The position numbers and the translations under genes are program-made. A DNA stretch of 64,000 nt from Eremomyces bilateralis CBS 781.70 (Eukaryota > Ascomycota > Dothideomycetes > Eremomycetales > Eremomycetaceae), in contig NW_022985078.1 in NCBI RefSeq assembly GCF_010015585.1, positions 310,001-374,000 of the forward strand, written 5' to 3'. The notes beneath the pieces are model-generated. The model worked only from the letters and a program-made list of their open reading frames with translations. It did not search any database and had not been told where the DNA came from. Positions 29,786-40,475 of this stretch are shown here, piece after piece; position 1 is the stretch's first letter; every line of letters begins with the position of its first letter.

Positions 29786-31973
29786 TCACCCCTCCCTATC
29801 CCTCCCAATCATCGACATCAAGAGATCCAGGAATTTATCCCACTCCCCAGCGCCGCCACCACCACCCCCTTGCTCCCTATTGCCAGCACTCACCTCAATT
29901 ACCCCCGAACCACCCGCGGGCCCTGACACGACTCTACCATCCGAGCCTCCACTCCCCTCAAAACTCACGGAACTACCCACGGGCCCGGACACGATTCTGC
30001 CCCCTGAGCCGCCACTGCCTCTGGAACCGCCACTGGGGCCGGGCCCTCTTCTGCCGCTCGGGCCGCTGAACAGTGACCCTAGCCAGGAGAGTGCGGACAT
30101 CCCGCTGTTGTTGGAACCGCCGCTGGGACGGCCTGGACGGCCTTGGTCTTCGGGTTGTGGTGGATACTGAGGTTGCGGTTGCGGTTTAGGGTGCGGTGCG
30201 GGCAGCGTCTCGGGCTGCGGTTCCGGTTGTGGTTCTGGTTGCGGCTCCGGCTGTGGTGAGGGTTGTAGCGAAGGCTGTGGTGAGGGCTGAGGTATGGGCT
30301 GCGGTTCAGGCTGTGGTGAGGGCTGCGGTTCAGGCTGTGGTGAGGGCTGCGGTTCAGGCTGTGGTGAGGGCTGCGGTTCAGGCTGTGGTGAGGGCTGCGG
30401 TTCAGGCTGTGGTGAGGGCTGCGGTTCAGGCTGTGGTGAGGCCTCCGGTACAGGCTGCGATTCAGGCTGTGGTGAAGGCTTTGATGAGGGTTGCGGTTCA
30501 GGTTGTGGGGAGGCCTCCGGTGCAGGCTGTGATTCAGGCTGCGGTGAGGGCTGTGGCGAGGCCTCCGGTGCAGGCTTCGATTCGGGCAGGGCGGGTTGCG
30601 GACGGGGCCTTCCTGGAGCTGGTGCCTGAGAAACCCCAGTACCAATCGCATCTGGCGCGTCAGGTTGCTGCGCCAATCCGATTCGCGGGACGCTTCCCCC
30701 TTCGAATACCACAAAGATGCTCTTGAGGAACGTGTCTCCGAGGACCGTGAACGGGAAGCCGTCGCTCGATTGGAGCCCGCCGAAGCATTGCGGCTGGTTC
30801 CCGATGGTGCCGGTGAATGCGTATTCCATCATTTTCCCTTCGATGACGTGTTGGCGGCCTTGGACTACGAGTCCGAGATTCGGGAGCTGGGTGCCGCATG
30901 GGAAGATATAGCCGCCGGCTTGGGCGTGAAGCTGAGAGCCTGGCACGGTCGCCCAATAGGCGGAAACCACGGTGCTAGGGAGTAGCGTGAGTGAGGTACC
31001 GGTATCGATAATCGCAGAGAAAGAAGTAGTGCTTGGACTAGCGGAGCCGATTTGGGCGCCTTGAACTTCGAGTCCCCAATATCCCTTCTGGGTGTCGGCA
31101 TTGATGTATTGGATACTGCCTTTGTAACGAGCGCTGTTGATGTACCCGAAGTCAAACGCACCCGGGGCCCCTTTTCGGAGTTGCACGGTAAAAAGGGGGC
31201 GGGTTAACTGAGCCTGGATGTTCTCGAAGAAGGTCGGTTGTGGTGTGGGTCGAATGGTATTCATGTGTCCGAACCCGAGACCAAGCAGCCCATCATTTTC
31301 TTCGTCCTCTTTGAAGATGTCCGATACTTCCGTGGCGGCTCCGACGGCCTGCTTTGGGGCCACGATTCCTCCCACTTCTACTTGATCGTGATACACCACA
31401 CCGGATGCGCTGCTTCCGTCGCCATATTTCACGTTCCATGTGTGATCTGCGAGTTTTTGGGAAGAAGAGGAAGGTCGATATACCGCATGACTTCCTTGCT
31501 CTGCGGTCGGCAGCAAATTGGAGAAGCACCACCTACAGTACGAATCAGTTAGTTAAACAGCCAGTTAACCACCGGCTTGATTATGCTCATGCTGCTCTAC
31601 TGGCAATGGGAGTCTTCCTTCTTCCGGCGATTAGATAGAACCATACGTACATATCTGATGACCCCGTGTCAAGGTCTAAGTCAAGCAAATCTTGGCCAAT
31701 GCGCACTTGGGAAAGATAGGCAATGTCATTTTTTTGAGGAACGGCCGGGACTGTCCCATTCTGATACATAGCCACAGCCTCTTGAACGTCAACGGGTACA
31801 ATAACATTGTACTTGCGGTAGGCTCGGCGGAAGTCGTATACTCCTACTCTCGTCCGGTGTTTTGCAGCTTGCTGATGGACTGTGAACGACCGCTTCTGCA
31901 ACCTGTATGCTGGTGACGCCACGGCCAGCGCCACCAGAGCGACCAGAGCGATTAAGGATCGAAAAGAAGCCAT
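29786..31973 (-). CDS. Pepsin-like aspartic protease with long Pro/Gln repeat tail
   Basis: Exons 31973-31651 and 31532-29786 give 689 residues. A signal peptide (about residues 1-20) and a propeptide with K-R-S and K-H-R-T-R sites precede the mature enzyme. The first active-site motif is D-T-G-S-S-D (Asp near residue 102) and the second I-D-T-G-T-S-L, as in penicillopepsin-type A1 proteases. After the catalytic domain (to about residue 405) comes a repeat region dominated by P-E-P-Q-P-S-P-Q, then a Gly/Ser-rich region of about 100 residues. The end, W-D-K-F-L-D-L-L-M-S-M-I-G, has no GPI-like hydrophobic tail. Typical secreted fungal pepsins are about 390-420 residues, so the tail nearly doubles the protein. 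It may act as a wall-binding or spacer region; that is inference. Confidence 0.92.
30225..30590. repeat. 24-bp coding minisatellite in the protease tail
   Basis: On the plus strand the unit GGTTCAGGCTGTGGTGAGGGCTGC (written in two parts: GGTTCAGGCTGT, GGTGAGGGCTGC) recurs about six times nearly unchanged between roughly 30303 and 30440, with more diverged copies on both sides. Each unit encodes eight residues (P-E-P-Q-P-S-P-Q) on the minus strand. Confidence 0.9.
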
Positions 31974-33309
31974 GATGACGACATGGGTGTTGAAAGGAAA
32001 GGACGGGAAATATGAAATCCTTTCCCAAGTCGGTTGTTGACGGGCATAACGCTAAAGCGAGACTTGTGTGAATCGCCCAGCGGAAGCGAGTGGGATATGT
32101 ACAACATTATATTTGTTTGGCCGGCGAAATGATGGTGATCAGTTGAATATCCAATATATTGCAACGGTAATAAATGAAGTCTTGGATACCAATACGCCGA
32201 AATTGAATATCCCTGCTCTTTCCGGTGTCCAGGTTGATGTCCACTGGTTCAAACCCGTTCAAGGCTCGAAGACGCCCACAGATAGATACTTCACGGTAAA
32301 TTGATAAGACGATGTTTAAATCGATTCATGACAATGGCTTTGCTTCTTCGAATTTCTTTGATCGCTTCGCAATGCATGTGAAGACGCCGTGGGATGAGGT
32401 CGCGTCGCAACGTACTTGTCACCCCAGATTCTTCAGGAGAGGAAGTAGGAAGGATCGTTATCCATGAGCCAATTATCATGGTCTCAATCTAGGCGAGGCC
32501 AAGATGTTTGAACTTTGAAGGCGCCGTTGCGAGTGATGGAATGGCTAGACAGAGAAATACAGTCCATGTGCGAACCTCGCCTTCCCGAAGGTGCGACTTC
32601 TCCATGCTGAACGAAGTAGACCAAGGCTCTCATTGGTAGCACTTAGGAGTCTACTGAAAGGACTAGATCAACATCTCAGCCGATCCATGGACGAGACGTT
32701 TGATATTGCATCCCACGCGCACATCATTGCTGTGCCCCAGGTACAGGTACGAATGTGCAATAACTGCGAGCGGCCCGCCTGGCCTCCGGGTCCGGGAATA
32801 GGCAGAGAGAAATTACGACTCCAGAAATAACAGTTACATGCAAGGAGCCTGTGTAGGGCACGAGGGGGTGATTTCTTGGGCAATGTGCTCGATAGATGAA
32901 GTTGAAAAATGTCCCAGCCAATTGGGGGGTTGGTAGAAAGCCCTTCGGACACCCTGGCAGTTTCAGGGCCCATTTGGCCTTCACTCAAAGCATCGATACT
33001 TGCACGCCGCACAAACGATAGGAGAGCGTCGGGTAATATGCGAATAACTACAAAACGGCGGGTGGTTTCGAGTATGCCGAGGGTTGGTTAATACAAAATG
33101 GCACTGAGGTGAAATCGGCATCTCGTTCATATCACGCCTTCAAAGGGTACCAGGACTACAGGAGAGAGATGGAATTATTGCCGACAAGCAGTCGTTGATT
33201 GATCGGAAACCGCTTCAACTTGGTATGCACTCGCATACGTGAATCAGCGCTCACTCGAAGTGGTCATTATCGTCGTCTTCGCCAAGATGCTGTGCTACAT
33301 GCAGAGTCA
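31974..33309. other. Intergenic, 1.34 kb, no gene seen
   Basis: This holds the protease promoter side and the 3' flank of the Dbp6 gene. Frames are all under 115 codons and show no domain. Confidence 0.5.
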
Positions 33310-35717
33310 TCACCGTCCTTTTCCCGTCACCGCTTCCTCCAGCTTGACCAATGCATCGGCATACGACTCCCGTCTTCTAGCAAGATCCTCTTCCTTCACA
33401 CGCTGTCGATCAACCTTCTTCTCGCCGCGCAATATGTCCTTGGACCTTGCAACGTTGTTCCAGAACCACCCCGCTTCCGTATTCGTCACAAGCGTCCACG
33501 CTTGGCCGCCCTTCCCAGCTCTCGCCGTCCGTCCCACGCGATGTACGTAGCTCTCAAGGCTACGTGGAATGTCGTAGTTGATTACGTGGTCAAGGTCGAG
33601 GAGATCAAGACCGCGAGAGGCACGATCCGACGCGATGATGACGCTGATGCGCTTGGATTTGAAGGCAGCAAGAATTCGTTTCCGGTCGGCGGAGCCGTCT
33701 TGTTTTGTAAGGGTCCCGATGCTTGACGCCAAGGATGGTTCGATCGACGAGATGAGATGGAAAAGGCGGGTGGTGTTCTCGTTGCTGCTGACGAATATCA
33801 AGACAGTGGGACCGTGTGTCCTGCTGCTGATGGCATCTTTCACATTCTTCCGAGATGCTTCCGAGTCGTCGCTGGAGTCCGACGAGTAAGAGTCAGAGTC
33901 CGAACTGTTAGATGAGTCTGATGATGTGCTGTCGCTGTCAGAGTCCGAACTAGATGAGTCTGATGATGTGCTATCGCTGTCCGAGTCCGAACTAGATTCG
34001 TCACTCGATAAATCCGTGGCTTCATTGGAAGCATCTAAATCAACTCTAGGTCGGTCGAGGGCACCCAATAACCTGTCTTTCAACAGACTAATGAGGTACA
34101 GTGGCTTCTCTGAGGGATCCTCAACAGGTACAACCCATTCGTTCAGGGTTGAAGGGAGGGCAAGTGTTGCCTCTGGATCCCCCGATCCATTGATCTCGCC
34201 ATTCTGCCCCTGCTCGAGACCGACGGAGACAAATTTTGGTCTTCTCAGCTTCAGTGTACTGAGCTTCTCAAGATCTCGGGTCATCGTGGCACTCAGTATG
34301 ACCTTTCTGATCGCTTTTTGACTAGGAGGTTCACCAATAATGACCCTCATCTGATCGGAGAGGGGCAATCTGTCGAATGCCCGTTCTTTGTATAGGCTGT
34401 TATTAATCGTATCAACCCATTCTTGGAAACTGTCATCCAGGAGGCGGTCCGCTTCGTCAATCACTAGCCATTCAACCTGGTCTAGTGAGAACCCTGTAGT
34501 AGACTTGATGTGGTCCACAAGTCGCCCCGGAGTGCATATCAGGATGTCGACTTTGGACACGTACGATGGAACATGGCCGGGAATCATGCCCAGGAAGGTC
34601 TCCAGCTCAGGGCTATAGTCTTCCAGTCCTTTCTGATAGATCTTGTTGGCTTTCGCTTCCAGTAATTCTGCAGCTTTCGGATCGAAGATTCGGTCAATCT
34701 CTATCAAACTTTCTTGTTCTGTGGCTAGAGACTGACTCCCAACCGCGATTCCCACTTGCACGCCAGTACCGGTCGCGCATAATTCGCAGACCTCCCGAAC
34801 CTGACTGACAAGTTCTCTTGTGGGAACAACAATAACGGCTCGAAGACTGGGAGCGTGTCGACCCTTCAGAGACTCGACGATCGGAAGGACATATGACAGT
34901 GTCTTTCCCGAGCCCGTGGCTGCGGAAACGCACAGGTCTCCAATCCATCTCTCCGGTCCAGGTAGAATCAATGGTAGGACAGCGGCTTGTACAGCAAAAG
35001 CATGTTTGAAGCCCTTTGTCTCAAGCCGCTCTGTCAATTTCGGATCGATGTTTAAGTCGGTGAACGGGAGTCGTGTCGAGGACGATACGTGTACAGGCTT
35101 AGCAAGCCATGAGGGCAATGAAGAAAATGTGGGGTTAAATTTTGGTTCGGGCTCTGGTTCAGGCTGTGGTAATGGCTGTATTCCTTTGCGGTGTATTAGT
35201 TGAATGCGCACTTGCTTGTATAAGAGACCGTACCTTGGGGCTCTCGCTCCAGTTGTAGAGGAACATCCTCCTCCACAGGTTGTGCAGGTTGTATTGTTTC
35301 TGTCGGTGCGGTGTGTGCTGATGAACGCTGGTACTTCTGGAGTAACCTTTTGTGCCTTTGTAACTCCTGAGTCGACTCGTGTTCATGTTCCTCCTCAGTT
35401 CTTTTGCGCTTGGAGCCTTTACTCTTCGTCACCTTTGGCAATTCGGTCTTCTTGCTGTCGACATCCACGCCTTGGACTTTTTCTTGAAATACCGAGTTAT
35501 CCTCGAGGTCATTGTGGCTAAGATCCTTGCTCTTCTTCTTTGTATCAAGCTCGAGTTCTTTGGCTTTCTTTGGCTTTTTCTTCGGTTTATTTCCTTCGTC
35601 CGGAGGAGGAGCTTTTGGAGCCGGATCGGGGTTTGGCGAGGGAGCGGTCAAACCGGAGGCACCTGTTGTTGTGCCTTTCTTCGGCGGAATATACCTCGAA
35701 TAGAATGCGGAAGCCAT
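33310..35717 (-). CDS. dbp6: ATP-dependent RNA helicase Dbp6
   Basis: Two exons, 35717-35234 and 35183-33310, give 785 residues. An N-terminal lysine-rich region is followed by P-F-T-D-L-N-I-D and the Q-motif area. Motif I is A-T-G-S-G-K-T, then P-T-R-E-L, T-P-G-R-L, D-E-A-D (V-I-D-E-A-D-R-L-L-D-D-S-F), S-A-T, and, in the second RecA domain, S-R-G-L-D and H-R-V-G-R-T-A-R-A-G. The S-F-Q-E-W after the DEAD box and the overall layout match Dbp6, an essential factor for early 60S ribosome assembly in the nucleolus. A Ser/Asp-rich low-complexity insert of about 60 residues (S-S-D-S-D-S-D-S type) separates the two RecA domains. Divergent from the CENP-X gene, 299 bp between starts. Confidence 0.94.
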
Positions 35718-36016
35718 TCTATCTCGCCGATACAGTCGTTGTTAAGCGTGATCGTCAGCGAATCTTAGTGTTCGAAAACTTTATTCTGTAGACCAACCCA
35801 AGTCGCCAGTGATGTCCGATGAAATTTCTTGTCACGTGAAAACGCGATGTCCCACTTTTGAGGGAAGTAGGAACGCGAAGATCAGATCGCGTCTGGTGCT
35901 GAGCACTGAGCTTCCGTTGATATCGTCGATATCGATGACTGGATTACATTTGCCATCGACCTGACCATTTACTGGCAGTCCCGTCTGTTCAGGCCGTTGT
36001 TCCAACCTTCTATGCA
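35718..36016. promoter_or_regulatory. Compact divergent promoter, dbp6 / CENP-X
   Basis: Only 299 bp lie between two start codons on opposite strands. A GTCACGTGAAAA sequence near 35831 contains a CACGTG E-box. A near-palindromic GATATCGTCGATATCGAT block lies near 35918. A function for either is inferred, not shown. Confidence 0.5.
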
Positions 36017-36645
36017 ATGTCTTCAGCTAAAAATACTACTCGAAAAGGTCCAGCACCTTTCAAACCGCCTTCAAGAGTGAGCGATGCCAGTAGATCCGCA
36101 AGAACTTCTACAAAGGCACCTGGACAAGGACAAGGACGCCAATCTCGCGACAGCAATGGGTTGCCTGGTTTCTCAAGTGCACGTTCGAGTTTAGCTCCCA
36201 TGGCCAGGAACACAAGTTTGCTGGATCTGGACATAGAGCTGGATGACGACGACGACGAAAACGAAGAGACCAACACACCGCAGCAAAACACGGCCGAGAC
36301 AACGGCCAGGGAGACACCGACAGGCCCTGTACACCTTGAAGGCGGTCCTCCTCCAATTCCACTGAAACTCCTTGCCAGACTCATCTACGAAGGCTTCGAG
36401 GATAAAAACATGAAGATTGGCAAGGAAGCTTTGACAACCACGTCGAAGTATATCGAGACATTCGTCAGAGAAGCCATGGCTAGAGCAGCGCAAGAGAGAA
36501 AGGACTCTGCCGAAGACGGCTTTGGTGGCGATGGGTTTCTGCAGGTAAGTTCTGGTTTTTCACCTGTTATGCCGTGGTACATTGCTGATCAAAACAGGTC
36601 GAAGATCTCGAGAAACTTGCGCCACAACTGCTACTTGACTTCTGA
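36017..36645 (+). CDS. mhf2: CENP-X / Mhf2 histone-fold protein with N-terminal extension
   Basis: Exons 36017-36544 and 36598-36645 give 191 residues. The histone-fold part (about 116-191) reads I-P-L-K-L-L-A-R-L-I-Y-E-G-F, then T-T-S-K-Y-I-E-T-F-V-R-E-A-M-A-R, then V-E-D-L-E-K-L-A-P-Q-L-L-L-D-F at the end, as in CENP-X/Mhf2. This small protein pairs with CENP-S/Mhf1 at the inner kinetochore and stimulates the FANCM/Mph1 helicase at stalled forks. Human CENP-X is about 80 residues, so the first 115 residues, rich in Ser, Arg and Pro with an acidic D-D-D-D-D-E-N-E-E run, are an extension. The 16-codon last exon is essential to complete the fold. An out-of-frame ATG lies 5 bp upstream. Confidence 0.9.
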
Positions 36646-37688
36646 ACTCTTTTCATTCCTTCCTAACAATGTGCAACGATTTACGACGACACGAGAACGC
36701 AAAGGCGTGTACGCACAATATTTCGTACAAATTCATCTTGATGGGAATACAGCCAGTTGTGCGACCCCCCACCAAGTCGCACAGTTCCTCCCAGGTGCCA
36801 TGACGGGCAGTGGTTATGTACAATACTCCATCCGTTACCTCTGATGAGGGGGCTCCTTGGTCTGGAGAGACCATCAAGGGATCTAAAGGTGCAGTCGGGC
36901 GTCGTGCCCGTCCCACGTCCTACACTGTGGAATTGGGCGACCGCCAGCTATTTTGCCCAATATTGAAGCGATACTGGAGCACTTGAGCCTATTGCTGGTT
37001 AAAATTAACGCATAAAGTCAGAATTCCAAAATAAGAAATTGGTTAAGCCTAAGTTAATCGCGAAATGATGGGTTGCTGCCAACAGACGGTCGGAGCCAGG
37101 GTCTTGAGGCTCAAACGCGGAGTCGCCCAGTTCCGACGCATATCAAACCGCAACCGCCGCACATCGCGCCATTCCACCTCCTTGACATCACCACACACCT
37201 GCTTCCTCCCACTCCAACGCATCTTTGGAACTAATCTTAGCAAGAATCTCCTCGATTTGGTTTCTAAATTAGAAAGGTACGGTTCGTCATCGTGTGGCTG
37301 AGTCCTGAAGACAAGCGACCCGCTCAACTGCTTCAGCCTGTGTTTCGATATCCTGATTTCAGCAATGTCTGAGGCATCCCCTTTTGTGATTCCGTCGCAG
37401 ATACTGCTAGTGAGTCTGGACTCCGTGAGTCTTTTGCTGGGCAATAGCACAGTGATCCAAACCTTGGTCCTCTGCAATCTCCGGTGTAGACATATAAAAC
37501 TTGGAATCGCCCTCGAAACATCGTTTCTGGCACTCACACAATTTGGCCTGTTGAACCTTTCCTATCAGCTTTCATTCCATCTTTTTGTATTTGTCCTTCT
37601 CTTGGTCATATCCATTCTCAAGCGCGAGTCGCTGTATTTTAATAACTTTCTACATTATCTTTATCCTTCGAGTCCATCTGCAATAATC
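36646..37688. other. Intergenic, 1.04 kb
   Basis: This includes the 5' side of the single-cupredoxin gene. A 162-codon minus-strand frame at 37049-37537 has no recognisable domain or splice partners and lies where the promoter should be; I do not call it. Confidence 0.5.
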
Positions 37689-38480
37689 ATGCATTTCTCG
37701 ACTCTTCTTACATCCACTCTCCTGCTGGCAGGAACCGCCCTAGGCCGCCGAACATATTTCAAACGGCAACAACAGAGCATGATGGTCCACGTTGTGCAGG
37801 CCGGAGGTGCAAATGGCGAACTCACCTTCTCCCCGAATGAGATCAAAGCCAATCCCGGCGACCTGGTGCAGTTCCAGTTCTGGCCAAAGGTAAACTCATT
37901 GCTCTTCGAGACGCCCATTTATCCTCCATACTAACCTTAGACAGAATCACTCGGTTGCCCAATCTAACTTTGCCAACCCATGCATCCCGCTTCAGCAGTC
38001 GGTACAGAACACCACCAGCGCCTTTTACTCGGGTTTCATGCCCACAACCGAACAAGGAAAGCTGGTGTATACCATCCCAGTCACGGATACCAAGCCCATC
38101 TGGTTTTACTGCTCTCAGGGAAAGCATTGCCAAGGCGGCATGGTTGGTGCTGTGAACCCGTAGGTTTCCTCCGTCGATCCCATGCGGTCCTCCACTAATT
38201 CGCACTTCACAGCCCTGCGACGGGAAATACTTTGGCCGCCTTCGTTGAGAAAGCCAAAGCTGCGCCTCAGAATGTGTCCCCTGGCCAGGCGTCTGGCGGC
38301 TCGACCGGCCAAGCCGGAGGTGCAGGAAGCACTGGACAGAGTCCTTCCGGCACGACCAACAATCCCACTCAGGCCGGCGGACCGCTTCAATCTACTGGTG
38401 CCGCGTCTACGGTGGACGCTCCATCCCGAGGCTTTCTCGGACTTGCACTTGCTGGTATCGGAGCATTCTTCCTCTTGTAG
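37689..38480 (+). CDS. GPI-type secreted single-cupredoxin protein
   Basis: Exons 37689-37889, 37945-38159 and 38213-38480 give 227 residues. A signal peptide (about 1-19) is followed by R-R-T-Y-F-K-R, a possible Kex2 site. One cupredoxin domain (about 32-140) keeps putative copper ligands His69, Cys123, His128 and Met133. A Gly/Ser/Thr-rich linker then leads to a hydrophobic end (G-F-L-G-L-A-L-A-G-I-G-A-F-F-L-L), the pattern of a GPI-anchored wall or membrane protein. Fungal proteins of this kind are often called extracellular serine-rich proteins; their copper role is mostly predicted. It is related in domain type to the two-domain protein at 4.9 kb but differs in anchoring and exon structure. 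Confidence 0.88.
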
Positions 38481-40475
38481 AACGAGAACGCAATATTCTA
38501 TCTCGGGAGTCACATGCAAATCATCAAAGACGACGTCTCTCAGATTGTATATTTCGTCAACAGCAGATCAAAGTGGGATATATGACTGCAGTTGCGGCGT
38601 TTATGTTGGTAGGATTCAGTCATTAGCCTAGGTCATCTTGGACCTGACTACGTGTAATTTAGTCGCAATATCCCCTGTGGCTCATTGGGTCCAGATGGAC
38701 TCCCGTGCTGCCCGAAAAATGGAAATACATTTCAGAGTGTCTTCAGTGTTTGGTGGTGACTACTCACAGCCTCCTACGGCGAGGCGAATGATGAATCACT
38801 TTCATTTCGATTTCGATGTGGTGCCCTACCGTATCAATATCACTCCGGTTGCTTGGAGCGTGGTGTATTACAGACAGTACTCGGAATAATTCATATCCGG
38901 ATTGGATTCGGAACACCTTGTCCGCATTCCTTTTAAGGATATCCTAGGACCCATGTCCAATCGCACCAACGAAGGCGAAGATAGTAATGCCGGTGCTACT
39001 AGAATTAGGCTCCGAAACCCCTAAGATTATACTACATCACTATTGGTTTGTATTCCGTAGCTCAACCTTCAGTCCTAATCGCCCTCGATTTTAAGCCACA
39101 GAGAGACTTCATTCCTTGAGAAGTACGGATAGAGCCTTCGTGATTTTATTTATCGGTTCCCAGTACCCACGATGATCTTTCTATTGTAGGCCATGGTGAG
39201 ATTGTTACCTCGTCTTGGAGATCCAATCGCACATCATGTAGTCAACCGAAACCGCGGCAGGAATCGTGATGGAGAAGCACGCGGGGGGTGCAGCCGTGCA
39301 GGTGGATACAGGCGGGATATCGCATTCGGATTCGGGACAGCAGTAACCGTGACCAACTTAACAATGTCTACTTAGAAGTCAATCTTACGTTACGCGCCCT
39401 AGCGATGTTTCTTTGCATCTTTTCTCGGTATCATACTTCATAAACACCAGAAGGATCTTGTTGACCATCCGATATAGTGCGTCCGTCGTCTCCAGCTTCG
39501 AATACCTGTGACGTCAACTTCGGTTGTCCACCATATACGGTAAACGGAGGTGGTTGAGCGATGTGGCCGGTTCACGATACTCGATCTGAGTATACAAATA
39601 TTCATCATATATGATACTGTAGCTAACCAAGAATTATCCTGTCACCGTTGAGGAAACTAAATCTGGTTACCCCCTCCACGCCCCACGATCCCGAATACGT
39701 GCTGCATATTTAGCCCTCAACCTGTCGGCATGGGATTCCACGTTCTAGCAATCAGGTTGTGAAGCCATGCACCAAATATTTTGTGCAGCCTACCCTTCCA
39801 GCCTACTAACGGCGTCGGCTAAGATCCGACCCCATTGGCGTGCTCGGCTGTGTCCTCCTACCTGGTTTGTGGGCCGACTGTGCCCTTTGTTCATGGATGA
39901 TGGATGCTATTGCGGATATTCGTCATTCGATGTGTTAAACGGATAGCCGCGATCCATCCCTAGTATCCTTAGCTACCGTAACGTCAAAGTAAGCCGCCTT
40001 AATAGCTTCCGCCGTTGCTTTAACCGGATTTTGATCGGACATCAACGTCCGTAGCCTGAATGAGCATACGATGGTGCTCCGACCGATTTCACTATCCATG
40101 AGCCAAGAGAGACACCAGTCAAGGGAACAATATTCTGTGCTATTATCCTGGCCACAAAGAGATTTGGGATCGTCTACCAGGTAATTCGAAATTGATCGCT
40201 AAGACCTCAATTACACGGATGACGGCCCAGACTTCTGTATTCGGTTAGTTGTATCTTTCCAATCTGCAGCATCTCACCAGAATCAACAGCCAAAACAATC
40301 ACCAAGGCCAACACAACATGACAAACTTCTGTCCGGCCTTGTGCAATTCGCAAGGGTAATAGTGGGACTGACAGGATCCCTAACCGAATATAAAGTCAGC
40401 CATCCTTCCGCCATGAAATGCCGATGCCATCAGTGTTCCGTTCGGAGTTTGCTCCAGGATCACACCGAAGGTACA
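38481..40475. other. Intergenic, 2.0 kb, no gene seen
   Basis: This contains the 3' flank of the cupredoxin gene and the upstream region of the beta-mannosidase. Only frames under 95 codons occur. No inverted or tandem repeat is evident. Confidence 0.5.

Noticed and set aside
30196-30726. Plus-strand frames with Val/Ala or Gly/Cys repeats resembling a cysteine-rich peptide gene
   Set aside because: They are the complement of the protease minisatellite; the minus strand continues a full protease domain.
37049-37537. A 162-codon minus-strand frame
   Set aside because: No recognisable domain; occupies the promoter side of the cupredoxin gene; no exons upstream.
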